This document shows positions 35,261-45,164 of a stretch of DNA of 64,000 nt, piece after piece (position 1 is the first letter of the stretch; each line of letters begins with the position of its first letter). The DNA lies in contig NZ_JAUFQJ010000013.1 in assembly GCF_030409685.1 (NCBI RefSeq), positions 228,322-292,321 on the forward strand, given 5' to 3'. The notes beneath the pieces were generated by a model that was not told the DNA's origin, ran no database searches, and saw nothing but the letters and a program-made list of their open reading frames with translations. The DNA comes from Ferruginibacter paludis (GTDB taxonomy: Bacteria; Bacteroidota; Bacteroidia; Chitinophagales; Chitinophagaceae). The position numbers and the translations under genes are program-made.

Positions 35261-35861
35261 AACAATTTTTTTGTGTAGTAATTAAATTTAGATTCATACA
35301 TACTTTTCTATTGGAATTTCTGCTAAATTAAAAATGTCTATAGTTAGATCAGAAAGAATTGTTTAACGATATTCATTTTAATGATGAGTTGAAACATTTG
35401 GCTAGTGAGCTTGGAAGAAGACGCTTTATTATAGCGGCAGAAAAGCGAATTATTTGGAGGTGGCAATTGTCTCATAATTATATTCAGATTATTAAGATAC
35501 ATAAAATTGTCAACTTTACCGTTTCAAATATTTTACAGAAATTTTTTCTCCTCAGTGAATGTCAGATAATAAATAATTTTTGCACTCCAATCGCCAAATC
35601 CATCAGTTGGCACAGAAAAATAACAACTTACCTCAATGACGCAAATAACCATCTATTGGCGTCTGTATGTTTGCTCTGGAATTAACAACCACTTAGCCCA
35701 AAACGGAAATTAAAGTAGGCGTGGGAAGGCCAAAGTTTTACGAAAAAGTTTAAAGGTCTGGTTGCTAAGGCGCTACTATTCGTCAGCAAGCATTATATCA
35801 AAGCTTGCTGTAGACTGGCAAAAAGTTCGCAATTATTCACCAAATATAAAAATCAAAAAAA
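35261..35861. other. Intergenic region, about 600 bases
   Basis: The stretch separates the minus-strand lipoprotein operon from the plus-strand secreted proteins and should contain both promoters. A 108-codon open frame (35359-35685) shows low-quality composition and no family. The inverted repeat CAGCAAGC (35784-35791)/GCTTGCTG (35803-35810) lies about 50 nt before the next gene and could be an operator. Confidence 0.45.
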
Positions 35862-36323
35862 ATGAAAAAGTTAATTTTAACAGTGGCTCTAGGTATTGCC
35901 TTATTCAGTTTGACATTCGCACAAACAAGTAAAAAAGAAATTCGTAGCGTATCCGTTACATTCAACACCACGTCCAATGACAAAGACCATGACACTTATC
36001 TTGATGTCTATTTGAATTATCACGATTATCAGGATAACACCGATTACTATGTTGCAAAAAAAAACGGGATTGGCGGACATTGGAACAATGGCTCATCTAA
36101 TAACGTAACGCTAGATATGGCAGGTAAGCTTGATTTGGAACAGCATAGAGACGCCCTTATTAAGTTGCATATTTCACCTAATGGAAACGACAAATGGGAA
36201 TTTGACTATACTGTCAATATTGTCTATGTCGATGAAGATGGTAACGCAAGAACGCTTACTAAGGAGTTCAAAGGGAAAATTTTAACCCAGGATAATCAGG
36301 ACACTTCGGACGCATTATTTTAA
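35862..36323 (+). CDS. Small secreted protein, unknown family
   Basis: The 153-aa protein has a clear signal peptide (MKKLILTVALGIALFSLTFA, cleaved before QTS). The mature part is a beta-rich unit (SVSVTFNTTSNDKDHDTYLD, HISPNGNDKWEFDYTVNIVY) with many Asp and Asn, suggestive of a calcium-binding or PLAT-like sandwich. I do not recognise the family. It precedes another secreted protein by about 100 nt on the same strand. Confidence 0.75.
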   Translation: MKKLILTVALGIALFSLTFAQTSKKEIRSVSVTFNTTSNDKDHDTYLDVYLNYHDYQDNTDYYVAKKNGIGGHWNNGSSNNVTLDMAGKLDLEQHRDALIKLHISPNGNDKWEFDYTVNIVYVDEDGNARTLTKEFKGKILTQDNQDTSDALF

Positions 36324-36427
36324 TACTCACCACTTCAATTTTTGGACGGATATTCTAAAAATTGAGTAGTCTTTTACTGTGACTTTTTAAGCTCTGTCCA
36401 TTAACATAATTAACTAAAATAATTTTT

Positions 36428-37459
36428 ATGAACAATAATCTCACTCTTAAATTTTTGTACACATTAGTTGCGGTTTCTTTTGTAAATCTAAAAACAAATG
36501 CGCAATCATTCTCAGATCACAATAATAAAACGCTATTTAATATACTACCTCAAAAGAATTTTTCCTACGATGTGGGTGGAACATCTGCAGATATTTCCTG
36601 GCTATTTGCCAGGCATAAAAAATATATCTATTATGTCGGTCCTCAGCCAAAAACTATGATTACTGATATAACTACTAAGCCTGATAATGCCACAAATTAT
36701 ACAACTGCCGATAACAGCCTTGTCTTTGTTACTGGCTCTATTTCAAACGTTAATTCGGCGTACAAATCATTCTTTTCAAATCTAAACCAACCTACCGTTA
36801 GTCTTGCAGTTGCATACGCTTTTAATAATGCCTTATGGATGAATTGGGATAAGCTCAAAAGATTGAAGCAATGGAACGGCTATTTAAAATTTTTCGTAAA
36901 TAATACCGTCAGTGCTTACTACGACGTTGTAAACAAAGATAGTATTGCTGCCAAAAAGTTGCCGTTACTAAATTTTGGTGCTGAATTAAATTACACAAAT
37001 TTTGCAACTCCCATTCTATGGTTAAACTTTAATCTATCGACGACAGTTGGTATGCCGGTTGACACGTTGAATAGTTATCAAAACTCTATAGCAATTCCTA
37101 TTAGTTTATCAAATCCAACTGTTGTACCGATTGGAGAAGGTGCAGGAAAGTATGGAGGCGCATTGTCGAAAAATCAAGTTAATTATCGATTAGCATTTAC
37201 GCCATCTCTATTTTTTAGAGAAGGTTCAAAAATTTGTGCGTTCCCATTCTATGAAATGTACGGCAGTTCAAGTAAAATATGGACACATTTAGTTGGTGGG
37301 GCAATAGGAATCCTCGGCAGTAAATTCGATCCTGCGAAAGCCGCTATTTCTCCCGTTCTTGAAGTAGGTATTGACTGGAACTCAAATGCACCGACGCACA
37401 ATAGATGGAGTGGCGCTAACTTTATAATTTCATTTAAGGGAACTTTCGGAGGCAGTTAA
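36428..37459 (+). CDS. Putative outer-membrane/secreted protein, unknown family
   Basis: The 343-aa protein has a signal peptide ending near TNAQS. The mature chain alternates short amphipathic strands with turns (YLKFFVNNTVSAYYDVV, LLNFGAELNYTNFA, ILWLNFNLSTTVGM, YRLAFTPSLFFRE, FIISFKGTFGGS), like an outer-membrane beta-barrel. There is no named domain. Its promoter probably lies in the 104-nt gap upstream, which includes the inverted repeat TCAATTTTT/AAAAATTGA at 36335-36365. Confidence 0.7.
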   Translation: MNNNLTLKFLYTLVAVSFVNLKTNAQSFSDHNNKTLFNILPQKNFSYDVGGTSADISWLFARHKKYIYYVGPQPKTMITDITTKPDNATNYTTADNSLVFVTGSISNVNSAYKSFFSNLNQPTVSLAVAYAFNNALWMNWDKLKRLKQWNGYLKFFVNNTVSAYYDVVNKDSIAAKKLPLLNFGAELNYTNFATPILWLNFNLSTTVGMPVDTLNSYQNSIAIPISLSNPTVVPIGEGAGKYGGALSKNQVNYRLAFTPSLFFREGSKICAFPFYEMYGSSSKIWTHLVGGAIGILGSKFDPAKAAISPVLEVGIDWNSNAPTHNRWSGANFIISFKGTFGGS

Positions 37460-37749
37460 ATCAAAAATCGGTATTTAGCCTACTTTTTTTTGCCCAAAAA
37501 TTGTATTTCATTTCAATGCTTTTGAGGATTATACTGTCTGACAAAGGGCTACAAATTCTATAATTTAAAAGGAAACAAAAGGAGATAATCTTTTGCTATG
37601 CATCTTCAATTATGCAAAGCTCCCTGATCAATTTATAATAAGAGTTTAATTAATTGCCAGCCTGAAAAAGGTTTAACCGAAGCGCAGGGCGGAGGGTTTT
37701 CCAAAATAATTTGTATTGATATTTCCGGGTTCATTGCTTGATTCAGTAA
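37460..37749. other. Intergenic region, about 290 bases
   Basis: No gene, repeat or clear promoter is visible between the secreted protein and the HIRAN remnant. A 5' end of the decayed HIRAN gene may be buried here but was not recognisable. Confidence 0.4.
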
Positions 37750-38464
37750 TGCTTTAAAGGTGCCATTGGCAAACTACCTGTTTCCCTTACAAAAGATTTC
37801 AGGAAAATTTACCTGCTGCAATGCTTTGTAGCTGGCTTCCGCCACTATGAGGGAATGCAATTGCTTGACAGTATGAAAGAAGGTGATTTACTGGAACTGG
37901 TAAGGGAGCCGGAAAATGAATACGATGACTGCGCCATCGCACTGCATTTGCAGAGCAAGAAAATAGGTTTTATTCCCTCTTCACTTAATGAAATGCTCAG
38001 CTATTTATTGGATTCAGATGCGTTAAGTTTGTTTGCCATAATAACCCATTTGGAAAAGAGTTCTCAGCCATGGGAGAACGTAGCTATAGCAGTTTATTTG
38101 TTCAGGAAGTTAATAAGGATTTACCAGCCCATGCCAGTTATTTAACCAGAATTGAAGCTCCTCATTATAGGACATTAAGTAAGAATAAAAATGAGGCCAA
38201 AAAAAAAGAATTTTAACGCTGGATCATCTTTTCGATGATACAAATAAGGTAATCAATTTAGAAACAATTCCAGCTGAACAAATTGAAGCAAAAAATCACT
38301 TTTAAAAATGGTATTCAAAATACCCTGTTTCAATAAATAAGCCAGGCAGATTTCTGCATATTAAAGACGATGGCATCTACACTTACATGTACGAAATCGG
38401 AGATGATATTCAGTTGGTGAAAGATAATAACGGTGAAGAATTTATGGAGTTTTTTCTTACTTAA
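37750..38464 (+). pseudogene. Broken HIRAN-domain gene
   Basis: From 37750 an open frame without a start codon reads LLQCFVAGFRHYEG, GDLLELVREPENEYDDCAIAL and KKIGFIPSSLNEMLSYLL, which is a HIRAN DNA-binding domain. The frame ends at 38145. A second frame continues it (VQEVNKDLPAHASYLTRIEA) to 38214, and a third piece ending EFFLT at 38464 (KPGRFLHIKDDGIYTYMYEI) may be the old C-terminus. In-frame stop, missing start and frameshifts mark it as a pseudogene. Small HIRAN proteins are typical passengers of Bacteroidota mobile elements. Confidence 0.75.
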
Positions 38465-38498
38465 AATCAGTCTTTCCAAAATTAAAATATACGGCCTA

Positions 38499-39023
38499 TT
38501 AAACGCCTGAAACTTCTTTGTTTTCTTTCGCATCAATTGCAGATTTTAGCAACCTCAATAACCCTTTTTCAACGCTGGTTTTTGAGTCTTCAAAGTCATA
38601 CCAATTCCCGTCTTTTGTCTTGTATAACTTGCAAGAATTTTGACCGCTTTCGTCACCTTTTTTTGCAAAATTATATTCCTGTAATACTGCAATATTATGC
38701 CCCAATGCGTTCTTTAAATCGTAAGGAGAAATAGAATAATAAAATATGCTGCTGTCTTCCAACACAACCTGGCTACTAAAAACATGTTTTAGGGAATCTC
38801 TCATTTCACAATAATACTTCAATCTCCCGGAACGGAAATAAAATTTGTTCACATGGCTAAATATTAGCCATGAAAAACTGGCTTTTGGTATAGTATTTCG
38901 ACCTTTTCCTGTATTGGATTTACCGTGAAAATGATTCGTTGTGAGTGTAAAAAATCTGATACTAATAAACCTGCTATTTCCTATTGGGTGGTCTGCCTGG
39001 CCGCAGATTTCGATATTCTTCAA
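38499..39023 (-). CDS. Hypothetical protein beside the mobilisation region
   Basis: The frame encodes up to 174 aa; a shorter start at 38804 gives 101 aa. Segments such as SFSWLIFSHVNKFYFRSGRL, SSIFYYSISPYDLKNALG and YKTKDGNWYDFEDSKTSVEK look like real protein. No family is recognised. It is transcribed away from the mob genes, and its upstream end abuts the candidate oriT. Confidence 0.5.
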   Translation of the reverse strand: MKNIEICGQADHPIGNSRFISIRFFTLTTNHFHGKSNTGKGRNTIPKASFSWLIFSHVNKFYFRSGRLKYYCEMRDSLKHVFSSQVVLEDSSIFYYSISPYDLKNALGHNIAVLQEYNFAKKGDESGQNSCKLYKTKDGNWYDFEDSKTSVEKGLLRLLKSAIDAKENKEVSGV

Positions 39024-39089
39024 ATCAAAAATTACAGAATCTCTTACAATTAGTCTTTTTCAAGGCGTAATGTGCCGGGTCTTGCACAT

Positions 39090-39128
39090 GGCAAGATGTA
39101 CAAACGTGGCCACGTTTGGAATCTTGCC
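39090..39128. other. Candidate origin of transfer (oriT): nested palindrome upstream of mob genes
   Basis: GGCAAGAT (39090-39097) pairs with ATCTTGCC (39121-39128) and encloses the perfect 18-bp palindrome CAAACGTGGCCACGTTTG (39101-39118). CCCC at about 39127 and GGGG at about 39149 may extend the structure. It lies 73 nt before the MobC-like gene, the usual place for oriT in mobilisable elements where MobC and relaxase bind. The nic site cannot be assigned. Confidence 0.6.
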
Positions 39129-39200
39129 CCTTCACTCCGAAGTCGTACGGGGGATTGGAAAGATGCTGCAACCATTGATCAAAGATTTAAAAATGAGATT

Positions 39201-39596
39201 ATGAAGAAGAACGAAAATGAGGTAAGGAAAATAATGCTGAAAGTCAGGATGAATGAAAGTGAATTTCAACAGGTGAAAAAGCATCAGCAAAAAAGTACCG
39301 AAAAAAATATCAGTGCTTATATAAGGGAAGTCGCCATGCAAAAGCCTGTTTTAATCAACTATCGGAACCAGTCTGCAGATGACTTTTTGAAGGACATGCT
39401 TGCTTTGAAAAAAGACCTGAATGGAATCGGAAATAATTTCAACCAGGTGGTGCACAAGCTGCATATTCTTGATAAGATACCTGAGTTTAGGACATGGGTG
39501 AATCATTACGACGGGCTGCATCAATCTTTAGTAAAGAAGGTGAATGAAATAAAATTAAGGATGAATCAACTCTACGAAGAATGGTTGCAAAAATAA
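39201..39596 (+). CDS. MobC-like mobilisation (relaxosome accessory) protein
   Basis: The 131-aa protein begins MKKNENEVRKIMLKVRMNES and has a ribbon-helix-helix-type N-terminus (NISAYIREVAMQKPV) and a helical tail with LNGIGNNFNQVVHKLH, the signature of MobC-type auxiliary proteins. It binds oriT and helps the relaxase nick DNA. The start at 39201 is preferred; a longer GTG-started frame from 39072 would translate the oriT palindrome. It overlaps the relaxase gene by 16 nt. Confidence 0.88.
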   Translation: MKKNENEVRKIMLKVRMNESEFQQVKKHQQKSTEKNISAYIREVAMQKPVLINYRNQSADDFLKDMLALKKDLNGIGNNFNQVVHKLHILDKIPEFRTWVNHYDGLHQSLVKKVNEIKLRMNQLYEEWLQK

Positions 39597-40855
39597 CGAT
39601 ACCAAAAAGTATAGAAGCTGCACTAAACTACAATGAAAAGAAAGTTCAGAAAGGAACAGCGCAATGTGTGTTTGCCGGCAACTATCTAAATGATGCTAAC
39701 AAAATGAACTTCTATCAAAAGCTCGACGGCTTTGAAACAAACAACCGGTTGAACAAAATGGCTACAACAAAAACGCTGCATGTTTCTCTCAATTTCGATC
39801 CAACAGAAAATTTATCTGAAAGTAAGCTTGTTGAGATTGCCGGGGTTTACATGGAGAAGATAGGATTTGGTGAGCAACCCTTTCTTGTTTATAAACATGA
39901 AGATGCCGGGCATCCGCACATCCACATAGTAAGCACTACCATCCAAAATGATGGCAGCAGAATTAACACCCATAACATCGGCAGAAATCAATCTGAAAAA
40001 GCAAGGAAGGAAATAGAACAAGCTTATGGGTTGGTAAGGGCGGAACGGCAGCAGCAAATAATGAAGCCTGGGATCAAGCCGGTAGATGCTGAGAAAGCTA
40101 TTTACGGAATATCAGAAACCAAGAGAAGTATTTCCAATGTAGTCAGTGCTGTATTCAGCCAATTTAAGTTCAGTTCTTTACCGGAATTTAATGCAGCCTT
40201 AAAACAGTTCAATGTTGTTGCCGACAGGGGAAAAGAAGATGGTAGGATTTACAAGAACCGTGGATTGGTATATCGTATCCTGGATGCAGAGGGAAATAAA
40301 GTTGGTGTACCTATTAAAGCAAGTACCATAGGTTGCAAACCCATGCTTGATAATCTTGAAAAGCAGTTTTTGATCAATGATTCTGCAAAAGAATCGCTGA
40401 AACAGAGAACTAAAAGTGCCATTGATGATTGCCTGCAGACCTCGCCAGCAAGCATGAACAATTTAGTAGCTGCTTTAAGGCAGAAACAAATCTACACCGT
40501 GCTAAGACGAAATGCAGAAGGACGATTGTACGGTATCACTTTCGTTGACAATCAAAACAAAGTGGTTTTTAATGGAAGCGATTTGGGTAAAGGCTACAGT
40601 GCTGCCGCACTGCAAAGCAGGTTGAGCCAGGGTGGTAAAGATGTGATAAAAAAAGTAGAAAATAAATCAAGCAGCACATCAAATTCAAACAGCAGCAAAA
40701 TGGAGCAAAAGCAATTTCACAAATCAAATGAGTTGCCTGTAAAAAATGAAAGCTTGTTAGAAACACTGATGTCTGCAAAAGAGCAATTCGAAAATGTACC
40801 TAACAATCTGCTACAAAAGAAACGCAAGAAAAAAAAGAAGAACCACAATTTGTAA
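39581..40855 (+). CDS. Relaxase/mobilisation nuclease (MOBP-type)
   Basis: The 424-aa protein carries the N-terminal relaxase domain: ALNYNEKKV (candidate catalytic Tyr), TLHVSLNFDPTENL, YMEKIGFGEQPFLVY and the three-histidine metal motif HPHIHI at 111-116. It nicks oriT and pilots the strand during transfer. The C-terminal part (about 180-424) is a less conserved, Lys-rich region ending in a basic tail. The start codon may be GTG/ATG near 39581, overlapping mobC. Confidence 0.93.
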   Translation: MVAKITIPKSIEAALNYNEKKVQKGTAQCVFAGNYLNDANKMNFYQKLDGFETNNRLNKMATTKTLHVSLNFDPTENLSESKLVEIAGVYMEKIGFGEQPFLVYKHEDAGHPHIHIVSTTIQNDGSRINTHNIGRNQSEKARKEIEQAYGLVRAERQQQIMKPGIKPVDAEKAIYGISETKRSISNVVSAVFSQFKFSSLPEFNAALKQFNVVADRGKEDGRIYKNRGLVYRILDAEGNKVGVPIKASTIGCKPMLDNLEKQFLINDSAKESLKQRTKSAIDDCLQTSPASMNNLVAALRQKQIYTVLRRNAEGRLYGITFVDNQNKVVFNGSDLGKGYSAAALQSRLSQGGKDVIKKVENKSSSTSNSNSSKMEQKQFHKSNELPVKNESLLETLMSAKEQFENVPNNLLQKKRKKKKKNHNL

Positions 40856-40871
40856 ACTCTAAAACTATGTT

Positions 40872-42836
40872 ATGTCACAAACAGGGGAAAATGAACAGGG
40901 GTTAAGGAAAATAGTTGACCTGACAAGATTTGCCAGCATCTTCATTTTGCTGCTACACTTTTATTACTACTGTTATGCCGCTTTTAGGCAATGGGAATTC
41001 AGAAGCACTATAACCGACAGGCTAATGACAAACATCATGCACACAGGTTTGTTCAGTAGCCAATACACTTCCAAGTTTATAACGATTGGATTATTGATTA
41101 TTTCCTTACTCGGAGCACAGGGCAAGAAAGATGAAAAGATTAACTGGAAAGCTGTAGCGAGTTATTTACTTATTGGCATCCTGCTTTTCTTTAGCAGCGG
41201 CATACTATTACGGTTAAATTATTCACTAGAATATATTGCTATTCTTTACATGGTTGTAACAGGCCTTGGTTTTTTACTAATACTGGCAGGAGGAAATTTA
41301 CTAAGTCGTTTAATCAGGCTGAACCTGTCAAACGATGTTTTCAATTCTTTGAATGAAACATTTCCGCAGGAAGAAAGATTGCTGACAAACGAGTACGCAA
41401 TTAACCTGCCTGCCCGTTACAACCTTAAAGGACGGATTAGAAAGAGTTGGATCAACATCATCAATCCCTTCAGGGGATTATTGGTTATTGGAAGTCCGGG
41501 TGCTGGTAAAAGTTGGTTTGTAATTCAGCATGTCATTAAACAGCATATTGAAAAAGGCTTTGCCATGTTTGTGTATGATTTTAAATACGATGACCTTTCT
41601 AAAATTGTTTACAACTGGCTGCAGCAAAGCAAACACAACTATCCGGTTAAGCCATCATTCTATGTAATCAACTTTGATAACCTTTCTATTTCTCATCGTT
41701 GCAATCCGCTTGACCCAAACACGATGAATGATATTACTGATGCCACAGAATCTGCCAGGACGATATTGTTGGGATTGAACAGGGAATGGATTAATAAGCA
41801 GGGAGATTTCTTTGTAGAATCTCCTATCAACTTTGTCACAGCCATCATTTGGTTTTTGAGAAAATATGAAGATGGAAAGTATTGTACTCTGCCGCATGTT
41901 ATAGAACTGATGCAAGCTGATTATGATGAATTGTTTCCTGTCCTTAATACTCAACCTGAAATTGAAGTATTGGTAAACCCATTTATAACCGCCTACCAAA
42001 ATGACGCTATGGAGCAATTGGAAGGGCAGGTAGCATCGGCAAAAATTGGTATGGCAAGGCTCGCCTCACCGCAATTGTATTGGGTGCTGTCAGGCAATGA
42101 TTTTACACTGGACATCAACAATCCAAAACATCCTAAAATTGTTTGCGTTGGTAATAACCCGGAGAAGCAACAAATCTATGGCGCAGTTCTATCGCTTTAT
42201 ATTTCAAGACTAATCAGGCAGGTGAATAGAAAAGAAATGCTGAAATGTAGTTTGGTGTTTGATGAATTTCCAACCATTTACTTTAACAACATGGATAGCC
42301 TGATTGCAACGGCAAGAAGTAATAAAGTTGCCACTACTTTAGCCATGCAGGATTTTAGTCAGTTGAAAAAAGATTATGGAAAAGAGCAGGCGGATGTTAT
42401 CGTAAACATTACCGGTAACATCATCAGCGGCCAGGTGATGGGAGAAACTTCAAAACTGCTATCAGAAAGGTTTGGAAAGATTATGCAGGACAGGCAGAGT
42501 GTTTCTGTAAACCGGCTGGATACTTCTATCAGTAATTCAAAGCAATTGGATAGTGCCATTCCAGCTTCGAAAATTGCCGCCCTTTCTTCTGGGGAATTTG
42601 TAGGTTTAGTGGCTGATAACCCCGATCAAAAAATCAAGCTGAAGATGTTTCATGCGGAGATTATTAATGATGCGGATAAACTAAATGAGGAAATGAGACG
42701 GTATAAAAATATTCCAGTGGTATCAAATGTATCTCAGCAACAGGTGCTGGATAATTATTACCAGGTTAAGATGGAGGTTAAAAGGTTGATTGGGGAAGAA
42801 GTGGAGCGGTTGAAGATGGAGAAGACAGTCGAATAA
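40872..42836 (+). CDS. Type IV coupling-protein-like conjugative ATPase
   Basis: The 654-aa protein has about four N-terminal transmembrane helices (residues 15-150), Walker A GSPGAGKS at about 207-214, a TraG/VirD4-like NTPase core (MFVYDFKYDDLSKIV, LVFDEFPTIYF, ATTLAMQDFSQLKKDYG) and a helical tail. It would deliver the relaxase-DNA complex to a transfer channel. No other type IV secretion genes are in the window, so the element is mobilisable, relying on a helper or on genes outside. It follows the relaxase by 16 nt. Confidence 0.9.
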   Translation: MSQTGENEQGLRKIVDLTRFASIFILLLHFYYYCYAAFRQWEFRSTITDRLMTNIMHTGLFSSQYTSKFITIGLLIISLLGAQGKKDEKINWKAVASYLLIGILLFFSSGILLRLNYSLEYIAILYMVVTGLGFLLILAGGNLLSRLIRLNLSNDVFNSLNETFPQEERLLTNEYAINLPARYNLKGRIRKSWINIINPFRGLLVIGSPGAGKSWFVIQHVIKQHIEKGFAMFVYDFKYDDLSKIVYNWLQQSKHNYPVKPSFYVINFDNLSISHRCNPLDPNTMNDITDATESARTILLGLNREWINKQGDFFVESPINFVTAIIWFLRKYEDGKYCTLPHVIELMQADYDELFPVLNTQPEIEVLVNPFITAYQNDAMEQLEGQVASAKIGMARLASPQLYWVLSGNDFTLDINNPKHPKIVCVGNNPEKQQIYGAVLSLYISRLIRQVNRKEMLKCSLVFDEFPTIYFNNMDSLIATARSNKVATTLAMQDFSQLKKDYGKEQADVIVNITGNIISGQVMGETSKLLSERFGKIMQDRQSVSVNRLDTSISNSKQLDSAIPASKIAALSSGEFVGLVADNPDQKIKLKMFHAEIINDADKLNEEMRRYKNIPVVSNVSQQQVLDNYYQVKMEVKRLIGEEVERLKMEKTVE

Positions 42837-42966
42837 GGGTAATATGACTGATTAGCATCCTGACCTGACGATAAAGTTCCACTTACGGTTTAGTTTCTGT
42901 TATTACTAATAGTAGTTTAAATTTGTTCAAAACAGTCTATAATCTCAAAATATCTTAAACCCAATA

Positions 42967-45096
42967 GTGAGTACTTTCGATAACAATATTTTTAAATTGG
43001 CCTTCAAATTTGTCAACGAGACAAACAAGTCGGTTTTTCTTACCGGGAAGGCTGGAACTGGCAAAACAACATTTCTTAACACTATAAAACAAAATACCTT
43101 TAAAAAAACAGCAATTGTTGCACCTACCGGAATTGCAGCCATTAACGCTAATGGAACTACGATTCATTCCTTTTTTAACCTTCCTTTGGGACCATTTATT
43201 CCAAATAAAAGACAAATCAGAACTTCACTTGACAGTGCAAAAAAAAAGGTGCTGAACGAACTAGAACTTCTAATTATCGATGAGGTATCAATGTTAAGAG
43301 CAGACACATTAGATGCCATCGACTACATGCTAAGAACTACGAGAAAGAAAAACGACTTGCCATTTGGTGGAGTTCAAATCTTATATGTAGGAGACTTATA
43401 TCAACTTTCTCCCATAATAGCAGACGATGAATGGCAGCAGATAAAAGAGTATTATAATGGCGTTAATTTTTTGAATGCCATGGCAATCAAAAAAGAACCG
43501 CCTGTTTTTCTTGAGCTTAGTAAGGTCTATCGTCAAACAGATGATACTTTTATTGAAATATTAAACCAAGTTAGAATCGGCAAGTGCCTCCAAAAAGAAA
43601 TCGACATAATTAACGGCCGTTTCGACCCAAACTTTCTGAATGAAAATAGCTATGTAGTTCTCACAACACATAACGCAAAAGCAGATTTTATAAATGAAAA
43701 GGAACTTAAAAACCTTAAATCTCTGGAACATAGCTTATGGGCAGATGTTGAGGGAGATTTTGATGAAGCCTCTTTTCCAGCAGAAAATTGTTTAAGATTG
43801 AAAACAGGAGCAAGAGTGATGTTACTTCGCAATGATAAGGGGAAAGATAAAAAATACTACAATGGAAAAACAGGAATTGTGCAAGATATTGGCACTGAAA
43901 AAATATCAATTTTGCTCGAAGATGGTGCTATAACAGAAATTGAAAAGGAAGTCTGGTCAAAAATAAAATACGGATTTAATGAATTGTCTAACTCTATTAG
44001 CCCTGTCACTATTGGAACTTTCAGACAATTTCCAATAAGGTTGGCATGGGCAATTACAATTCATAAAAGCCAGGGTTTAACATTTGAAAACGCAGTTGTT
44101 GATCTAGAAGGTGTCTTTACACCAGGACAGGTTTATGTTGCCTTGAGTAGGGTAAAATCATTAAACGGGTTGATTTTACATTCCTTAATCAATGAACAAA
44201 TAATTAATAAGTCGGTTTCTGTTTCGGACGATTCATATATTTCTTTATCAGAAGATAATTTGAATGATCTTCTGATAACTGCACAGGGACTTTTTGCAGA
44301 AAAAACGTTGAAAGAATATTTTAGTTGGTTGGAGTTATCAAATATGGTTTCTCAAAATTCCAATTTGATAAACAATAATTCTGCAATGCTGACTGTTGTA
44401 GAAAATTTGAAAAAGTGCCATACAACATCGCTTAAATTTCAAGAAGAAATAGGTAGCATTTGTAATTCAAAAAAGGAGGATAAATATTTGCAGCTTCAGC
44501 AACGAATCGGTTTAGCAGCTTCGTATTATATAGGGGAAATTGATAAGCGTATTATGCCGGTAGTTAAAGATGAATATTCGAAAACAAAACACAGTGTTAA
44601 CTTAAAACTGCTTTTCCGTTTTTACAACGAATTAAAAAATGGTCTCGATAAAAAGCGAAATGAGTTAATAGCTGCAGAAAGTTTCATTGAGCACTTTGTA
44701 TCCCAGGTTAGTGACAATGTTGATATTTATTTAAATTCTCAAAATAAATCTGCAAATCTACATGCATCTTCAGAAGTTAAAGCAAAAGTTATTACGCCCG
44801 TTTTTAGCATAAAAACAAATGTTCTGCAGATGTTTAAAAGCGGTAAGTCTATAGCAGAAATATCCAAGGAAAAGTCATTAAATGTATCTGCTATTGAAAA
44901 TCAGTTAGCTGGGTTTATTTCAACAGGAGAGATTAGCGTGCATGAACTAATTCCTGAAAATGTGTTTCAAGAACTCATAATCTTGATTAAAAGTAACAGT
45001 TCATTATCAAGTATTAAGAGCCAGTTAGGAGACAAGGTAACCTACGGTCAGATAAATGCAGCCAAAATTTACCACTCAATAATTCAGAGAGATTAA
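42967..45096 (+). CDS. PIF1/RecD-like helicase with C-terminal HTH region
   Basis: The 709-aa superfamily 1B helicase has Walker A GKAGTGKTT at 27-35, APTGIAAINANGTTIHSFF, LLIIDEVSML, VGDLYQLSPI, ITIHKSQGLTF and YVALSRV. The C-terminal third contains an HRDC-like helical region and an HTH_40-type tail (LQMFKSGKSIAEISKEKSLN). It uses a GTG start at 42967. It would unwind DNA 5' to 3'. The next gene is the XRE regulator of the Argonaute operon, 138 nt on and behind its own promoter, so a functional link with Argonaute is possible but unproven. Confidence 0.9.
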   Translation: MSTFDNNIFKLAFKFVNETNKSVFLTGKAGTGKTTFLNTIKQNTFKKTAIVAPTGIAAINANGTTIHSFFNLPLGPFIPNKRQIRTSLDSAKKKVLNELELLIIDEVSMLRADTLDAIDYMLRTTRKKNDLPFGGVQILYVGDLYQLSPIIADDEWQQIKEYYNGVNFLNAMAIKKEPPVFLELSKVYRQTDDTFIEILNQVRIGKCLQKEIDIINGRFDPNFLNENSYVVLTTHNAKADFINEKELKNLKSLEHSLWADVEGDFDEASFPAENCLRLKTGARVMLLRNDKGKDKKYYNGKTGIVQDIGTEKISILLEDGAITEIEKEVWSKIKYGFNELSNSISPVTIGTFRQFPIRLAWAITIHKSQGLTFENAVVDLEGVFTPGQVYVALSRVKSLNGLILHSLINEQIINKSVSVSDDSYISLSEDNLNDLLITAQGLFAEKTLKEYFSWLELSNMVSQNSNLINNNSAMLTVVENLKKCHTTSLKFQEEIGSICNSKKEDKYLQLQQRIGLAASYYIGEIDKRIMPVVKDEYSKTKHSVNLKLLFRFYNELKNGLDKKRNELIAAESFIEHFVSQVSDNVDIYLNSQNKSANLHASSEVKAKVITPVFSIKTNVLQMFKSGKSIAEISKEKSLNVSAIENQLAGFISTGEISVHELIPENVFQELIILIKSNSSLSSIKSQLGDKVTYGQINAAKIYHSIIQRD

Positions 45097-45164
45097 CAAT
45101 TTCTAATTAATTATCAATTACTTAGCTGGATATTTAGAATCGGAAAAAAGTATTTCGAAATATC

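Noticed and set aside
35359..35685. 108-codon open frame
   Set aside because: No recognisable domain, doubtful composition and no operon context; kept as intergenic.
39072..39200. GTG-started N-terminal extension of the MobC-like protein
   Set aside because: It would translate the palindrome taken as oriT; the family begins at the ATG at 39201.
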